A stretch of 64,000 bases of DNA from Deltaproteobacteria bacterium HGW-Deltaproteobacteria-15 (GCA_002840535.1 PHBH01000034.1:23971-87970); one strand, 5' to 3'. Numbered from the stretch's first letter, positions 1-9,615 are shown. The notes: generated by a model from the letters alone, not told the origin. Translations and numbers: made by a program.

Positions 1-132
1 GAACTCTGTGCCCTCAAGCGAAGCGGGCGAGAGACGCTCTTTCTTTCGTGAATAAAGCAAACAATTATGTGCTCCGCTCAATAACAGTTAACAGTTAATT
101 GATAACCGATGACTATTAACTATCCCCGTTCC

Positions 133-3100
133 TCAACAAATCTCCTGATGATATTCCTGCAGTGACTTGGCTGTTCCATGTCCGGCTCTCACCGCCTTGA
201 TTCCCTTTGCTGCGGCCATTGCTGCTGCCAGAGTGGTAATATAGGGAATCTTGTAAGCGATGGCCGATTTTCTTATATAGGAATCATCGTGCTTGCTGAG
301 CCTGCCGCTGGGGGTGTTGATAACCAGATTGAACTCGCGATTTTTAATGTGGTCTACGATGTTGGGCCTCCCCTCCTGAAGTTTCAGCACCAACTCGCAA
401 GGAATCCCCTGAGAAAGCAGAAATTCGGAAGTCCCTTTCGTTGCCTTGATTTTGAAGCCCAGGTCACGGAACTGCTTGGCAACCTCCAGTACAGCCGGTC
501 TGTCGTTTTCCGTTACAGTGATCAGAACAGTCCCGTCTGAAGGAAGAATCAATTGCGTGGCTTCCTGCGCCTTGAAATAGGCAAGCCCGAAGGAGTCCGC
601 CATGCCAAGCACCTCTCCTGTGGACCGCATCTCCGGTCCCAGAACCGGATCGACCTCCGGGAACATATTGAACGGAAAAACCGCCTCCTTCACGCCGAAA
701 TGCCTGACGGCTACCGGACGCAAGTCCAGGTCCTTGATCCGCTTCCCCATCATCATCTGGGTGGCCAGCCTGGCCATGGGGATGTTGCACACCTTGGAAA
801 CCAGGGGTACGGTACGGGAGGCCCTGGGATTGGCCTCGAGGACATAAACCGTATCGTTTGCTATCGCATACTGGATGTTCATCAACCCGACCACGTGGAG
901 CTCCACCGCGATCCTCTTTGTGTATTCATGGATGGTGTCGAGATGTTTGTGAGGAATGCTGATCGGCGGGATGACGCAGGCTGAATCGCCTGAATGGATG
1001 CCTGCGAGCTCGATGTGTTCCATCACTGCGGGCACAAAGGCGTCGGATCCGTCTGCTATGGCATCCGCCTCCGCCTCGATCGCATTCTCCAGAAACTTGT
1101 CGATCAGGATGGGGCGCTCGGGGCTGACACCTACCGCCACATCCACGTAGTGCCGCAGCATCTGCTCGTCATGAATGACCTCCATGGCCCTTCCCCCCAG
1201 GACATAGGAGGGCCGCACCATCAGAGGATAGCCGATCGTCTTGGCTATACTCAGCGCCTCCTCCATGTTGCTCGCCATACCCGATTCCGGCTGGGGTATG
1301 GCCAGTTTCCTCATCACATGGCGAAAACGATCACGATCCTCGGCCAGATCGATGGCATCCGGAGAGGTCCCTAAGATTTTTACACCCGCCTTGGCGAGCT
1401 CATTGGCGATGTTCAATGGAGTCTGTCCGCCGAACTGCACAATGACGCCTTCGGGCTTCTCCTTGTTATAGATGCTCAACACGTCTTCCACGGTGAGCGG
1501 TTCGAAGTAGAGCTTGTCCGAGGTATCGAAGTCCGTGGAAACCGTCTCAGGATTGCAGTTCACCATGATGGACTCGAATCCTTCATCTCTAATGGCGAAA
1601 GCGGCGTGGACGCAGCAGTAGTCGAACTCGATCCCCTGTCCGATCCTGTTGGGCCCCCCTCCCAGGACCATGATTTTGCGCCTGCTGCTGGTCTTTACCC
1701 GATCCGCCCCGTTGTAGGTGCTGTAATAATAGGCTGCGTTCTCGACACCGCTGACAGGCACGGCCTCCCATGCCTGCGCCAACCCTAATCCAATCCTCCG
1801 CTCGCGAATCTCTTTTTCGGGCACTACCAGGAGCTTTGAGAGGTAGCGGTCAGCAAAGCCGTCCTTCTTGGCGCGGAGCAGCAACTCGGCCGGAAGCTCT
1901 TTTCCTCTGTAAGCGAGGATTCCTTCCTCCAGTTGTACCAGCTCCTTCATCTGTTGGATGAACCAGGGCTTGATGAAGGTGGTTTTGTACAACTCCTCCA
2001 CAACGGCCCCTTTTCGCAAGGCTTCATACATGATGAACTGTCGTTCGCTGCAAGGTTCCGAAAGCATCTCCATCAACTCATCCAGACTCTTCTCGTGAAA
2101 GTCCTTGGCAAACCCGAGGCCGTAGCGCCCGATCTCGAGAGAGCGGATCGATTTTTGAAATGCCTCCTTGTAATTCTTTCCGATGCTCATCACCTCGCCC
2201 ACTGCCTTCATCTGGGTGCCGAGCTTGTCCGCTGCGCCCTCGAACTTTTCAAAAGCCCAGCGCGCGAACTTGACTACGACATATTCACCCCACGGTTCGT
2301 ACTTGTCGAGTGTTCCTTCTCTCCAGTACGGGATCTCGTCGAGTGTCAGGCCGCCGGCGAGCATTGAGGAGATCAGGGCAATCGGGAAACCCGTGGCCTT
2401 GGATGCGAGAGCCGATGATCGGGAGGTCCTGGGGTTTATCTCGATAACCACAACCCGGCCTGTTTTCGGGTCGTGAGCAAACTGGATATTGGTCCCTCCG
2501 ATCACCTGGATGGCCTCTACAATGTCATAGGAATACTTCTGGAGCCGCTTCTGGAGCTCTGGAGCGATGGTCAGCATGGGCGCGGTGCAGTAGGAATCAC
2601 CGGTGTGGACTCCCATGGCATCCACATTTTCGATGAAACAGACCGTAATCATCTGATTCTTGGCATCCCGCACCACTTCCAGTTCCAGTTCTTCCCACCC
2701 CTGAACCGATTCTTCGATGAGGATCTGGCCGATGAGACTCGCCGTGATGCCGCGGGCAGCAACGACACGCAGTTCCTCCACATTGTACACATGGCCTCCG
2801 CCGGTTCCGCCCATGGTGTACGCAGGCCGGATCACGACGGGGTAGCCCAGCTCGGCCGCAATCTTTTCGGCCTCTTCCACGCTGAAGGCCGGCTTGCTGT
2901 CGGGCATGTCGATGCCGAGCTTGTTCATGGTCTCCTTGAAAATGATCCGATCCTCGCCCCTTTCAATGGCATTGATATCGACGCCGATGATGCGGACCCC
3001 GTATTTTTCCAGGATGCCTTTTCGCGCCAACTCGGAGGAGAGATTCAACCCCGACTGCCCTCCCAGGTTTGGGAGCAGGGCATCGGGGCGCTCCTTTGAA

Positions 3101-3333
3101 ATGATCTCCTCCATGGATTTGACATTGAGAGGCTCTATGTAAGTTCTATCCGCCATGCCCGGATCGGTCATGATAGTTGCCGGGTTGGAGTTGACGAGTA
3201 CAACCTCATACCCCAGCTTCCGGAGGGCCTTGCAGGCCTGAGTTCCGGAATAGTCGAACTCACAGGCCTGACCGATAATGATGGGTCCTGATCCTATGAT
3301 CATCACCTTGTGAACGTCATTGCGTTTCGGCAT
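133..3333 (-). CDS. carB: Carbamoyl-phosphate synthase large subunit
   Basis: Makes carbamoyl phosphate from bicarbonate, ammonia (from the CarA glutaminase) and two ATP, for pyrimidine and arginine synthesis in the cytoplasm. The 1066-residue length is normal. The protein shows the expected internal duplication: two ATP-grasp halves opening with IIGSGPIIIGQACEFDYSG and VLGGGPNRIGQGIEFDYC, followed by a C-terminal MGS-like allosteric domain from about residue 935. The ATG is preceded by GAGGAG. carA is not next to it in this window; the gene before it in transcription is a small membrane protein. Identity is certain from the signature motifs. Confidence 0.98.
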   Translation of the reverse strand: MPKRNDVHKVMIIGSGPIIIGQACEFDYSGTQACKALRKLGYEVVLVNSNPATIMTDPGMADRTYIEPLNVKSMEEIISKERPDALLPNLGGQSGLNLSSELARKGILEKYGVRIIGVDINAIERGEDRIIFKETMNKLGIDMPDSKPAFSVEEAEKIAAELGYPVVIRPAYTMGGTGGGHVYNVEELRVVAARGITASLIGQILIEESVQGWEELELEVVRDAKNQMITVCFIENVDAMGVHTGDSYCTAPMLTIAPELQKRLQKYSYDIVEAIQVIGGTNIQFAHDPKTGRVVVIEINPRTSRSSALASKATGFPIALISSMLAGGLTLDEIPYWREGTLDKYEPWGEYVVVKFARWAFEKFEGAADKLGTQMKAVGEVMSIGKNYKEAFQKSIRSLEIGRYGLGFAKDFHEKSLDELMEMLSEPCSERQFIMYEALRKGAVVEELYKTTFIKPWFIQQMKELVQLEEGILAYRGKELPAELLLRAKKDGFADRYLSKLLVVPEKEIRERRIGLGLAQAWEAVPVSGVENAAYYYSTYNGADRVKTSSRRKIMVLGGGPNRIGQGIEFDYCCVHAAFAIRDEGFESIMVNCNPETVSTDFDTSDKLYFEPLTVEDVLSIYNKEKPEGVIVQFGGQTPLNIANELAKAGVKILGTSPDAIDLAEDRDRFRHVMRKLAIPQPESGMASNMEEALSIAKTIGYPLMVRPSYVLGGRAMEVIHDEQMLRHYVDVAVGVSPERPILIDKFLENAIEAEADAIADGSDAFVPAVMEHIELAGIHSGDSACVIPPISIPHKHLDTIHEYTKRIAVELHVVGLMNIQYAIANDTVYVLEANPRASRTVPLVSKVCNIPMARLATQMMMGKRIKDLDLRPVAVRHFGVKEAVFPFNMFPEVDPVLGPEMRSTGEVLGMADSFGLAYFKAQEATQLILPSDGTVLITVTENDRPAVLEVAKQFRDLGFKIKATKGTSEFLLSQGIPCELVLKLQEGRPNIVDHIKNREFNLVINTPSGRLSKHDDSYIRKSAIAYKIPYITTLAAAMAAAKGIKAVRAGHGTAKSLQEYHQEIC

Positions 3334-3345
3334 CTCTTCTCCTCT

Positions 3346-3609
3346 CTATACCTTTTCATCCCCCAGATACGATTTCTGAAAGGGATTGTTCTCCTCAAAC
3401 CCTTGTTCCGTTTCGCGTCCATCCTGAAGGATTCCGGAAAATTCGGCGAGTGATTTCCGGACCTCCTTCATGGATTCATTCAGTTCCCTGAGAGTCTCGA
3501 TCTGGCGTTTTGAAATGTCATAGACCTGTCTCGTGATGATCACGTTCACGATGGTCGATCCAAAAAGAAATGCGGCGAAAAGGGTAAACACCCAGATCGC
3601 AAGGACCAT
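3346..3609 (-). CDS. Small single-span membrane protein with coiled-coil tail
   Basis: I do not recognise a family. I chose the ATG at 3609 because GAGGAGGG lies just upstream; the frame stays open to 3768 but that extra stretch lacks such a site. The 87-residue product has a hydrophobic N-terminal segment (residues 1-25), then a charged helix with regular Leu/Ile spacing (about 30-60) likely to form a coiled coil, and an acidic tail. It ends 12 bases before the carB start and is probably co-transcribed with it. Likely an inner-membrane protein of unknown role. Confidence 0.6.
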   Translation of the reverse strand: MVLAIWVFTLFAAFLFGSTIVNVIITRQVYDISKRQIETLRELNESMKEVRKSLAEFSGILQDGRETEQGFEENNPFQKSYLGDEKV

Positions 3610-3811
3610 GTTCCCTCCTCGACCCTTCTTCCTCACCGCGCTCTCTTGCCCTTGCTTGAACCCGCCTGGGGTTCCCACATGTTCTTCGCAGCTCATCGGA
3701 CCGATGGACGCTCCTTTCTTCACATCACAGCATTCGAAGTCTTCAAGATTCAGATACTCCACGGGCACTGCGTGGTCTTCTCCGAAACCGTCGCGATTTT
3801 ATGGTCATTCT

Positions 3812-4531
3812 CTAAGGGAGGTAATCCGGCCGCACATTGTGGAGCGCGTGGAAGATGTTTCCCTTGATCTTCTTGTTTCCTCTATACAGCGTATCCAGGA
3901 TCTCCTTAACCTGTTCTCTCTTGGTGTGGCCGGCCGTGGGGCATCCCAGGTCGATTCCCGACCACCCCATGAACTTCGCATATCGCCGGATCAGGTCACC
4001 ATCGGCCAGGTAAAGGGGCCGGATGATAAAAAGCCTGCCCTGGAAGAATTCCTGGACAGGGAGCATTGTGCTCACTGAGGCCCCGTAGAAAACGTTCAGG
4101 AAAAAGGTCTCAATGAGATCGTCCTTGTGATGGCCGTAGGCAATCCTGTTGCAGCCCATCTGCCTGGCAAGCTCGAACAGTGCCTTTCTTCGCAGCCTGG
4201 AGCAAAGAAAGCAGGGATTTTCCCTGTTTTCATCGTTGTGGGCTCTAGGCCCGAAGTCGGACCGGATCAACCGATATTCGAAACCGTGTTCTGAGAAGAA
4301 GGTTTCCACGCGTTCGGCGGAATCACTCCCGAACCCAGGGTCCACATGGGCCGCGGTCATCCTGAATCGAATGGGGATCTTCTTCTGTCTTTCCCGCAGG
4401 AGCCAAAGGAGAGAGAGGCTGTCGAGACCGCCGGACACGGCCACAAGCACATGGTCGCCGTCGTGGATCATTTCGCGGCTATGGATGGCCTTACCGACAA
4501 GATGATCGATCCGTTTCGCCGCGTAACTCAA
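3812..4531 (-). CDS. TtcA-family tRNA 2-thiocytidine synthase-like ATPase
   Basis: PP-loop ATPase of the TtcA/TilS superfamily. The ATP-binding motif SGGLDS is at residues 33-38. Cys107 and Cys110 (PCFLC) and Cys197 (GCPT) fit the three cysteines that hold the [4Fe-4S] cluster in TtcA, which thiolates cytidine 32 of tRNAs. Length 239 is slightly short for TtcA but typical of the TtcA-like branch in anaerobes. The start is a TTG 6 bases after the yggS stop, with GGAG further upstream; coupling to yggS is likely. Exact tRNA target is inferred, not shown. Confidence 0.85.
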   Translation of the reverse strand: MSYAAKRIDHLVGKAIHSREMIHDGDHVLVAVSGGLDSLSLLWLLRERQKKIPIRFRMTAAHVDPGFGSDSAERVETFFSEHGFEYRLIRSDFGPRAHNDENRENPCFLCSRLRRKALFELARQMGCNRIAYGHHKDDLIETFFLNVFYGASVSTMLPVQEFFQGRLFIIRPLYLADGDLIRRYAKFMGWSGIDLGCPTAGHTKREQVKEILDTLYRGNKKIKGNIFHALHNVRPDYLP

Positions 4532-4537
4532 TAATTT

Positions 4538-5221
4538 TCAATCTCCACCGCCCGCCGGGGCCCGTTTCGATTTCCTTTCACCGAAGATCAGTTCGCCGAT
4601 CCTGATCAGGTTCGCTCCTTCTTCCAGTGCGATCCGATAGGTATCCGACATGCCCATCGAGAGGCAGGTCATCTCGGTGTCCGGGACATCGAGTAGTCTC
4701 AATTGCTCAAAGACCTCCCTGGTCTTTCGAAAATAGGGCCGCGACTCTTCAGGGTCTTCGGAAACAGGTCCCATTGTCATGAGACCCATCACCCTGATCC
4801 GCGGAAGCCCTGCCATCTCTCTGATCAGTTTGACGCTTTCCTCGGGCAGGACGCCGGACTTCCGCTCTTCCCCACCGCTGTTGATCTCCACCAGGACCGG
4901 CATCGTCTTGCCGATCTTTCCACAGCATCGATCTATTTCAGTCGCGAGTTTGATGGAGTCCACAGTCTCGATCATATCAAAGACCCGCACCGCCTTTGTA
5001 ACCTTGTTTTTCTGGAGATGGCCGATCATGTGCCACTTGACCTTGGCTCCGATTGCGTCTACAGCCCTTTCCGCCTCCTGAACGTAATTTTCTCCGACGA
5101 TCTCCAATCCCCCATCGATCGCTTCCAGGATCTCCTCCGGGGTGCGGGTTTTGGCAGCTCCCACCAACTTCACACCGGGAGGCAGTTCTCTGAGGATTTT
5201 CTGCACCCTCTCCTTGATCAT
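4538..5221 (-). CDS. yggS: YggS/PLPBP-family pyridoxal-phosphate homeostasis protein
   Basis: A 227-residue protein of the YggS/PROSC family, a single-domain alanine-racemase-like TIM barrel that binds PLP and helps maintain vitamin B6 and amino-acid balance without a known catalytic role. Family motifs visible are LVGAAKTRTPEEI near the N terminus (PLP Lys in the AAKT region), a GENYVQEA box, WHMIGHLQKNK, and LSMGMSDTY near the C terminus. The ATG at 5221 has AGGAG seven bases upstream. Followed within 6 bases by the TtcA-like gene. Confidence 0.95.
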   Translation of the reverse strand: MIKERVQKILRELPPGVKLVGAAKTRTPEEILEAIDGGLEIVGENYVQEAERAVDAIGAKVKWHMIGHLQKNKVTKAVRVFDMIETVDSIKLATEIDRCCGKIGKTMPVLVEINSGGEERKSGVLPEESVKLIREMAGLPRIRVMGLMTMGPVSEDPEESRPYFRKTREVFEQLRLLDVPDTEMTCLSMGMSDTYRIALEEGANLIRIGELIFGERKSKRAPAGGGD

Positions 5222-5425
5222 TTGCCGCTCCTGGAAGGGATAGATACTCTAAATGGGTGATGCTGTAAAGGGGCTGAAAGGGCCTGTTGAACTTTCTCGG
5301 CAGTCAGGTCCGGTGGGATTTGCACGAAGAGTCGTCCGGAAATATTGTCCCTGCGGCAACCGGCCGGGCAGACGGCTGGCGGCGCAAGCCCGGACCGGAA
5401 CTTAAGAAAGGTACTTCAGAAGGTG

Positions 5426-5462
5426 AAAAAAAGCCACCGTCCCCAGGGCGGTGGCTTTTTTT
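5426..5462 (-). terminator. Intrinsic terminator, potentially bidirectional
   Basis: A 7-bp GC-rich stem GCCACCG/CGGTGGC (5433-5439 with 5449-5455) is flanked by seven A on one side and seven T on the other, so both strands give a hairpin plus U-tract. On the minus strand it lies 8 bases after the stop codon of the HesB-type gene and ends that transcript before yggS. Confidence 0.9.
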
Positions 5463-5470
5463 CATGCCTG

Positions 5471-5791
5471 TCAGCAGCTGCAGGAGGTGCTGCCGCATCC
5501 TCCTCCATCAGACTTCAGCTTGGATCTTATGGAAAATCCGGAACCATAGGCTGATTCCACAAAGTCTACACTGATGGGTTTGGCCTGATTATACAGGTCT
5601 TTGTCGATCATGTAAGTGACACCGTCGTTCTTGACGATCTCATCACTTTCCTTTGGCTCGTCCAGAGCCATGCCCAGAGAGGGGCCGCTTCAGCCACCCT
5701 GGGACAGGAATATTCTGATGTTTTTTTCTTCTTCCTTCCCCTTGAAAAACTCCTGAATCTTCTCATTCGCTTTCTCGGTCACTTCAAACAT
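5471..5791 (-). CDS. HesB/IscA-like iron-sulfur protein, probable selenoprotein with in-frame UGA
   Basis: Read through one UGA, this is a complete 106-residue HesB/IscA-family protein. The ATG at 5791 has a perfect TAAGGAGG site. The UGA is codon 34 (5690-5692) in the context LSQGG-U-SGPSLGMALDE, exactly where the family has its first conserved cluster-binding Cys (GGCSG). The C terminus GGGCGSTSCSC supplies Cys99, Cys104 and Cys106. A GGCUC/GAGCC hairpin with loop UGGAC lies 20 bases after the UGA, as expected for a bacterial SECIS. Selenoprotein members of the HesB-like family are known. The normal stop is also UGA. The protein probably carries or scaffolds Fe-S clusters. Conventional calling would leave only the C-terminal 66 codons from 5671. 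Confidence 0.85.
5655..5669 (-). promoter_or_regulatory. Putative bacterial SECIS hairpin of the HesB-type gene
   Basis: In the mRNA, GGCUC (5669-5665), loop UGGAC (5664-5660) and GAGCC (5659-5655) form a 5-bp stem. The loop has G in its second position and starts 25 bases after the UGA, within the range known for bacterial SECIS elements. It is inside the coding sequence, so its bases also encode residues 41-46. Confidence 0.6.
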
Positions 5792-5950
5792 GTATGCCTC
5801 CTTAGCCGGATCTCCCTGATCCATATTTACAGACAAAATAGTATGAATTAAAAGATTTTTGTCAATGTTTTAAAGCAAAGTTAGCTTTTTTTGCCTTGTG
5901 TGGAATCTGGCAAGTCATGACGATTGGCCGGAGAAACCATGTCCTGGAAA

Positions 5951-6055
5951 GTTGGAATAGTGGAATATTGGAACGATGGGTTTCATAGCGATAAAGCCGT
6001 CTTGCAGCACATTCAGTTCCAGGTACTCCCCATTATTCCATCATTCCAATACTCC
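5951..6055. repeat. Imperfect inverted repeat in the hesB-rdgB spacer
   Basis: A GGAATAGTGGAATATTGGAA-type arm (5954-5980) is matched by the near-complementary CATTATTCCATCATTCCAAT-type arm (6028-6055), about 21 of 27 positions. The low-complexity GGAAT units make it look like a dispersed intergenic repeat rather than a terminator. No gene is evident between 5792 and 6070. Confidence 0.5.
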
Positions 6056-6070
6056 GGTGCGGCACCCCAA

Positions 6071-6691
6071 TCAATCCCCCAGACGCTGCTTCAGCCAGAC
6101 CAGCACCTTGTCGAATTCACTCCTGAGCTCCTTCATGGCGCGGCCCCTGTGACTGACCGCATTCTTCTCTTCGGCAGTCATCTCGGCAAATGTCTTTTCA
6201 AGAGGCGGGTAATAAAAAACCGGATCATAGCCGAAGCCGTTCTCGCCCCTGGGGCCTGGAGCGATTTCGCCTTCGCAGCTTCCCTCATAGGTCAGTGCCG
6301 GTCCCAGGGGAACGGCAATGGAAATGACACACTTGAAAGCGGCCTTTCGGTTAGCCATCCCTTCCATTGCGCTCAGCAACTTGCGGTTGTTTGCCTCGTC
6401 TGTTGCGCCGGCCCCTGCGTACCGGGCGGAATACACACCGGGTTCTCCCCCGAGGGATTCGACTACGAGCCCGGAATCGTCTGCGAGTGCAGGGAATCCG
6501 AGCATCTTTGCCGTATGAGAAGCCTTTTTATAAGCGTTCTCCTCAAAGGAACCGCCGTCCTCAACAGGTTGAGGTATGGGGCCGAAATCATCCATGGACC
6601 TTATCTCCACGTCAAATCCCGAAAGAAAGCTCCTGATCTCCTCGATTTTGCCCCTGTTGCGGGTGGCCACCACCAGGACTCTCTTAGGCAT
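6071..6691 (-). CDS. rdgB: RdgB/HAM1 non-canonical purine NTP pyrophosphatase
   Basis: House-cleaning enzyme that hydrolyses XTP, dITP and ITP to monophosphates, keeping deaminated purines out of DNA and RNA. The 206-residue protein has the family N terminus LVVATRNRGKIEEI, the substrate/metal region ALADDSGLVV (about residues 67-76), the ENGFGYDPVFY motif and the C-terminal SHRGRAMKEL. Its ATG lies inside the end of pgi (8-base overlap), so the two are translationally coupled. Confidence 0.96.
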   Translation of the reverse strand: MPKRVLVVATRNRGKIEEIRSFLSGFDVEIRSMDDFGPIPQPVEDGGSFEENAYKKASHTAKMLGFPALADDSGLVVESLGGEPGVYSARYAGAGATDEANNRKLLSAMEGMANRKAAFKCVISIAVPLGPALTYEGSCEGEIAPGPRGENGFGYDPVFYYPPLEKTFAEMTAEEKNAVSHRGRAMKELRSEFDKVLVWLKQRLGD

Positions 6692-8201
6692 GAATCACGG
6701 TCCTTTCCATTTTCTGAAGCTTTTCCTTCATCCTTTTCGCTTTATCCTCAAACCCCGGCTTGCCAATGAGGGCGAACATGGCGGTCTTGTATGACTCCAC
6801 CCCGGGTTGAACGAATGGATTATGGCCGAGAAGAAAACCGCTGACCGCAACCGACCTTTCCATCAGGTAGTAGAACTGCCCGAGGTTATAGCTGTTTCGC
6901 CTGGGAATCTCGAAGGTCATATTCGGGACCCCGCCCTGATAGTGCGCATATGCCGGGCCTTCCACCACCTTCCTGTTGATATCATTCATATCCATACCGT
7001 TGTCTGGAAGGAAATTCAGGCCATCCAGGTCTTCTCTCTGCCTCGGGATCGGCAACCGGTTGTCGTGCTCGCGAAGGAGCAGGAATGTCTCGATGATGTT
7101 CCTTTCCCCCTGCTGCACCATCTGCCCGTTGGCATGAAGTTTCTCGGAATACAGGGAGGGGGAGACCCATAAACCCTGCCCTTTGTGCCCTTCGCTTTCA
7201 GGGAAGAGTTGCTCCATCCATCTGGCCACGGGGTAGAGGGAAGTCGCATTGGTAGCAACCACCTCTATCTTTTTGCCCTTCAGCCACGCAGCATACCGGA
7301 GGGCTGCATGAACGAGGGATGGATTCCTCCAAAAATCGTTCGTGCGGGTCAGCCGTCTCATTCGCCTGAAGCCTGCTGTGAACTCCCCGAGATCAATGTT
7401 GGCCATGGCCAATCCGACGAGTCCCACATCCGTCAGCACGGAAAATCTTCCGCCCACATTATCCGGGATCACAAAAGTGCGGTAACCCTTTTCCCGAGCT
7501 ACCTTTTTGAGGGCGCCCTTTTCCCTGTCGGTGGTGACCAGGATAAACCTCCTGGCCTCTTTTCCGAGCCTGGATTCAAGGGCCTGCTGCAGAATCCGGA
7601 ACGCAATGGCGGTCTCGGTGGTCGTTCCGGACTTGGAGATCACATTGATGGCTACTCTCTTGCCTTCCAGCATGTCAAAGGTGTCGCGGTAAAAATCCGG
7701 GTCCATGTTTTGCCCTAGAAAATAAATCTCCGGCGCCCCTCCTCTTTGCTCCCTGGACAGCTGGTTGAAAAACGAGTGTGTGAGGGCGCGGAAGGTCGCC
7801 TCGATGCCCAGGTAAGATCCGCCGATGCCGAGTGAAACAAAGGCGTCGATCTCCCCTGACAGCTCTCGGGTTGCGCTCGCGATCTCCTTCAAATGACCGG
7901 CGGTGATCTCTTCAGGAAGGTTCAACCAGCCGGTCATGGGTATATCGTGATCGCGAATGTCTCCCTCTCCCCGCTCAAGCATGGTGTTTGCCTCTAATGC
8001 ACCGGGGATGATTTGTTCCAGATCCTTTCGATGCATGGAGGTGGGTTCCGGGCCGTCGAACATGTTGGTCACGTCCAGGCTGATTGTGTTGGCCTGCTCA
8101 AAGGCGGCTTGCTCATAAGGCTCTTCTTGCCCGCGACCCCGTGCAATCTGCCGACGGATGGTCTCATTCTCCCCAAATTCGTCCAGCACGAATCCAGCCA
8201 T
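6684..8201 (-). CDS. pgi: Glucose-6-phosphate isomerase
   Basis: Interconverts glucose-6-phosphate and fructose-6-phosphate in glycolysis and gluconeogenesis. The 505 residues contain the SIS-type sugar-phosphate motifs: LGIGGSYLGIEA, ISKSGTTTETA, the GGRFSVLTDVGL box, the GHKGQG histidine region, and the C-terminal catalytic-lysine part QPGVESYKTAMF. The ATG at 8201 has AGGGGAG upstream. It follows the phosphomannomutase gene by 47 bases and overlaps rdgB, so it belongs to a sugar-phosphate operon. Confidence 0.96.
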   Translation of the reverse strand: MAGFVLDEFGENETIRRQIARGRGQEEPYEQAAFEQANTISLDVTNMFDGPEPTSMHRKDLEQIIPGALEANTMLERGEGDIRDHDIPMTGWLNLPEEITAGHLKEIASATRELSGEIDAFVSLGIGGSYLGIEATFRALTHSFFNQLSREQRGGAPEIYFLGQNMDPDFYRDTFDMLEGKRVAINVISKSGTTTETAIAFRILQQALESRLGKEARRFILVTTDREKGALKKVAREKGYRTFVIPDNVGGRFSVLTDVGLVGLAMANIDLGEFTAGFRRMRRLTRTNDFWRNPSLVHAALRYAAWLKGKKIEVVATNATSLYPVARWMEQLFPESEGHKGQGLWVSPSLYSEKLHANGQMVQQGERNIIETFLLLREHDNRLPIPRQREDLDGLNFLPDNGMDMNDINRKVVEGPAYAHYQGGVPNMTFEIPRRNSYNLGQFYYLMERSVAVSGFLLGHNPFVQPGVESYKTAMFALIGKPGFEDKAKRMKEKLQKMERTVIHA

Positions 8202-8248
8202 GGTGTCTCCCCTTCCGGCTCTCCAAATTTGATGGCCGCGTTATCTTC

Positions 8249-9613
8249 TCAGCCCTTTACCTTGTCTCTTGTCACCCTTTCAAGTTTTTCCATGAACGTT
8301 CGCCTGATCTCCTCCAGCTTCTCCTCGTCTTCAGCCTCGAAACGGAGCACCAGTACGGGCTGCGTATTGGATGGTCTCACGAGTCCCCATCCGCCGTTCA
8401 TTTTGACCCTCGCCCCATCAATATCGACTACCTCGTACTCTTTCTTGAACTCTGCAACCAGTTCTGCGACCACCTGGAACTTCAACTCGTCGGGACAGTC
8501 GATGCGGATTTCCGGGGTGTTCACCATGCGGGGAATATCCGCCATCAGTTCCTTGACGGACCGGACGGTGTTGGTGAGAATCTCCAGCAGTCGGGCCCCT
8601 GCATAGATTGCATCGTCGTAGCCGTAATACCGATCGGCAAAGAAGATGTGTCCGCTCATTTCTCCCGCGAAAAGGGCGGATTCCTCTTTCATCTTTCCCT
8701 TGATCAAAGAGTGGCCGGCCTTCCACATGATGGGCGTGCCGCCGTTCTTCAGGACATCGTCATAAAAGACCTGAGAGCATTTCACCTCGCCTATGATCTT
8801 TGCTCCGGGATGCTCTTTCAGTATCAGACGGGAGAAGAGGATCATCAACTGGTCTCCCCAGATGATCCGTCCATCCCCGTCCACAACGCCTATGCGGTCC
8901 GCATCTCCGTCAAAGGCAATTCCCAGGTCGGCATGTTCCTCCGAGACACTTTGGATGAGAGACCCCAGATAATCGGGTATGGTAGGATCAGGATGATGGT
9001 TGGGAAAGCGTCCGTCCGGTTCGCAGAAGAGCCGGACAACCTCTGCTCCCATTCTCTCGTACAGCTCAGGCGCCACCAGACCTCCAACCCCGTTCCCTGC
9101 GTCCACGACCACCTTGATCTTCCGTTTCCCGGGCAGCAGCCTCTCCCGGAGATCATCCAGATACGGGGCTGTCACATCTCGAGCTTCCGAAAACCCTGCA
9201 CCTTTGCGGAATGTCCCCCTGGAAACGATCTGCTTTATCTTCTGGATCTCCTCGCCAAAGACGGGGCTTGTTCCGAGAGAGATCTTGAATCCGTTGTGGT
9301 CAGGAGGGTTGTGGCTGCCGGTAATCTGCACTCCTCCTTTCACATCCAGGTGAAAAAGGGAGAAGTAGAGAAGGGGCGTGGGCACTACACCAATGTCAAT
9401 GATTCCTGTCCCCGTATCCATCAATCCCCGCGCAAGTGCGTCCTTCAAGTCAGGCGAACTGAGGCGGCAATCCCGGCCAAGGGAGATCCTGTCGACCCCC
9501 CGCTCCCCGTAGTAGGTGCCCAATGCCAGACCAATGCGATAGGCGATATCCCGGTTCAACTCATCCGGGACTCTTCCCCTGATATCGTACTCTCGAAAGA
9601 TCGTCTCCTTCAT
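8249..9613 (-). CDS. manB: Phosphomannomutase/phosphoglucomutase
   Basis: Alpha-D-phosphohexomutase family; moves phosphate between C6 and C1 of mannose or glucose. I start it at the ATG at 9613, giving 454 residues beginning METIF-like KETIFREYDIRG, rather than the 60-codon longer open frame, because the family starts here and manC ends 3 bases upstream. The active-site serine is in QITGSHNPPDHNG, the metal loop is DGDADRIGV, the sugar loop GEMSGH, and the phosphate-binding C terminus RPSNTQPVLVLR. With manC it supplies GDP-mannose from mannose-6-phosphate for polysaccharide or lipopolysaccharide. Confidence 0.95.
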   Translation of the reverse strand: MKETIFREYDIRGRVPDELNRDIAYRIGLALGTYYGERGVDRISLGRDCRLSSPDLKDALARGLMDTGTGIIDIGVVPTPLLYFSLFHLDVKGGVQITGSHNPPDHNGFKISLGTSPVFGEEIQKIKQIVSRGTFRKGAGFSEARDVTAPYLDDLRERLLPGKRKIKVVVDAGNGVGGLVAPELYERMGAEVVRLFCEPDGRFPNHHPDPTIPDYLGSLIQSVSEEHADLGIAFDGDADRIGVVDGDGRIIWGDQLMILFSRLILKEHPGAKIIGEVKCSQVFYDDVLKNGGTPIMWKAGHSLIKGKMKEESALFAGEMSGHIFFADRYYGYDDAIYAGARLLEILTNTVRSVKELMADIPRMVNTPEIRIDCPDELKFQVVAELVAEFKKEYEVVDIDGARVKMNGGWGLVRPSNTQPVLVLRFEAEDEEKLEEIRRTFMEKLERVTRDKVKG

Positions 9614-9615
9614 GC

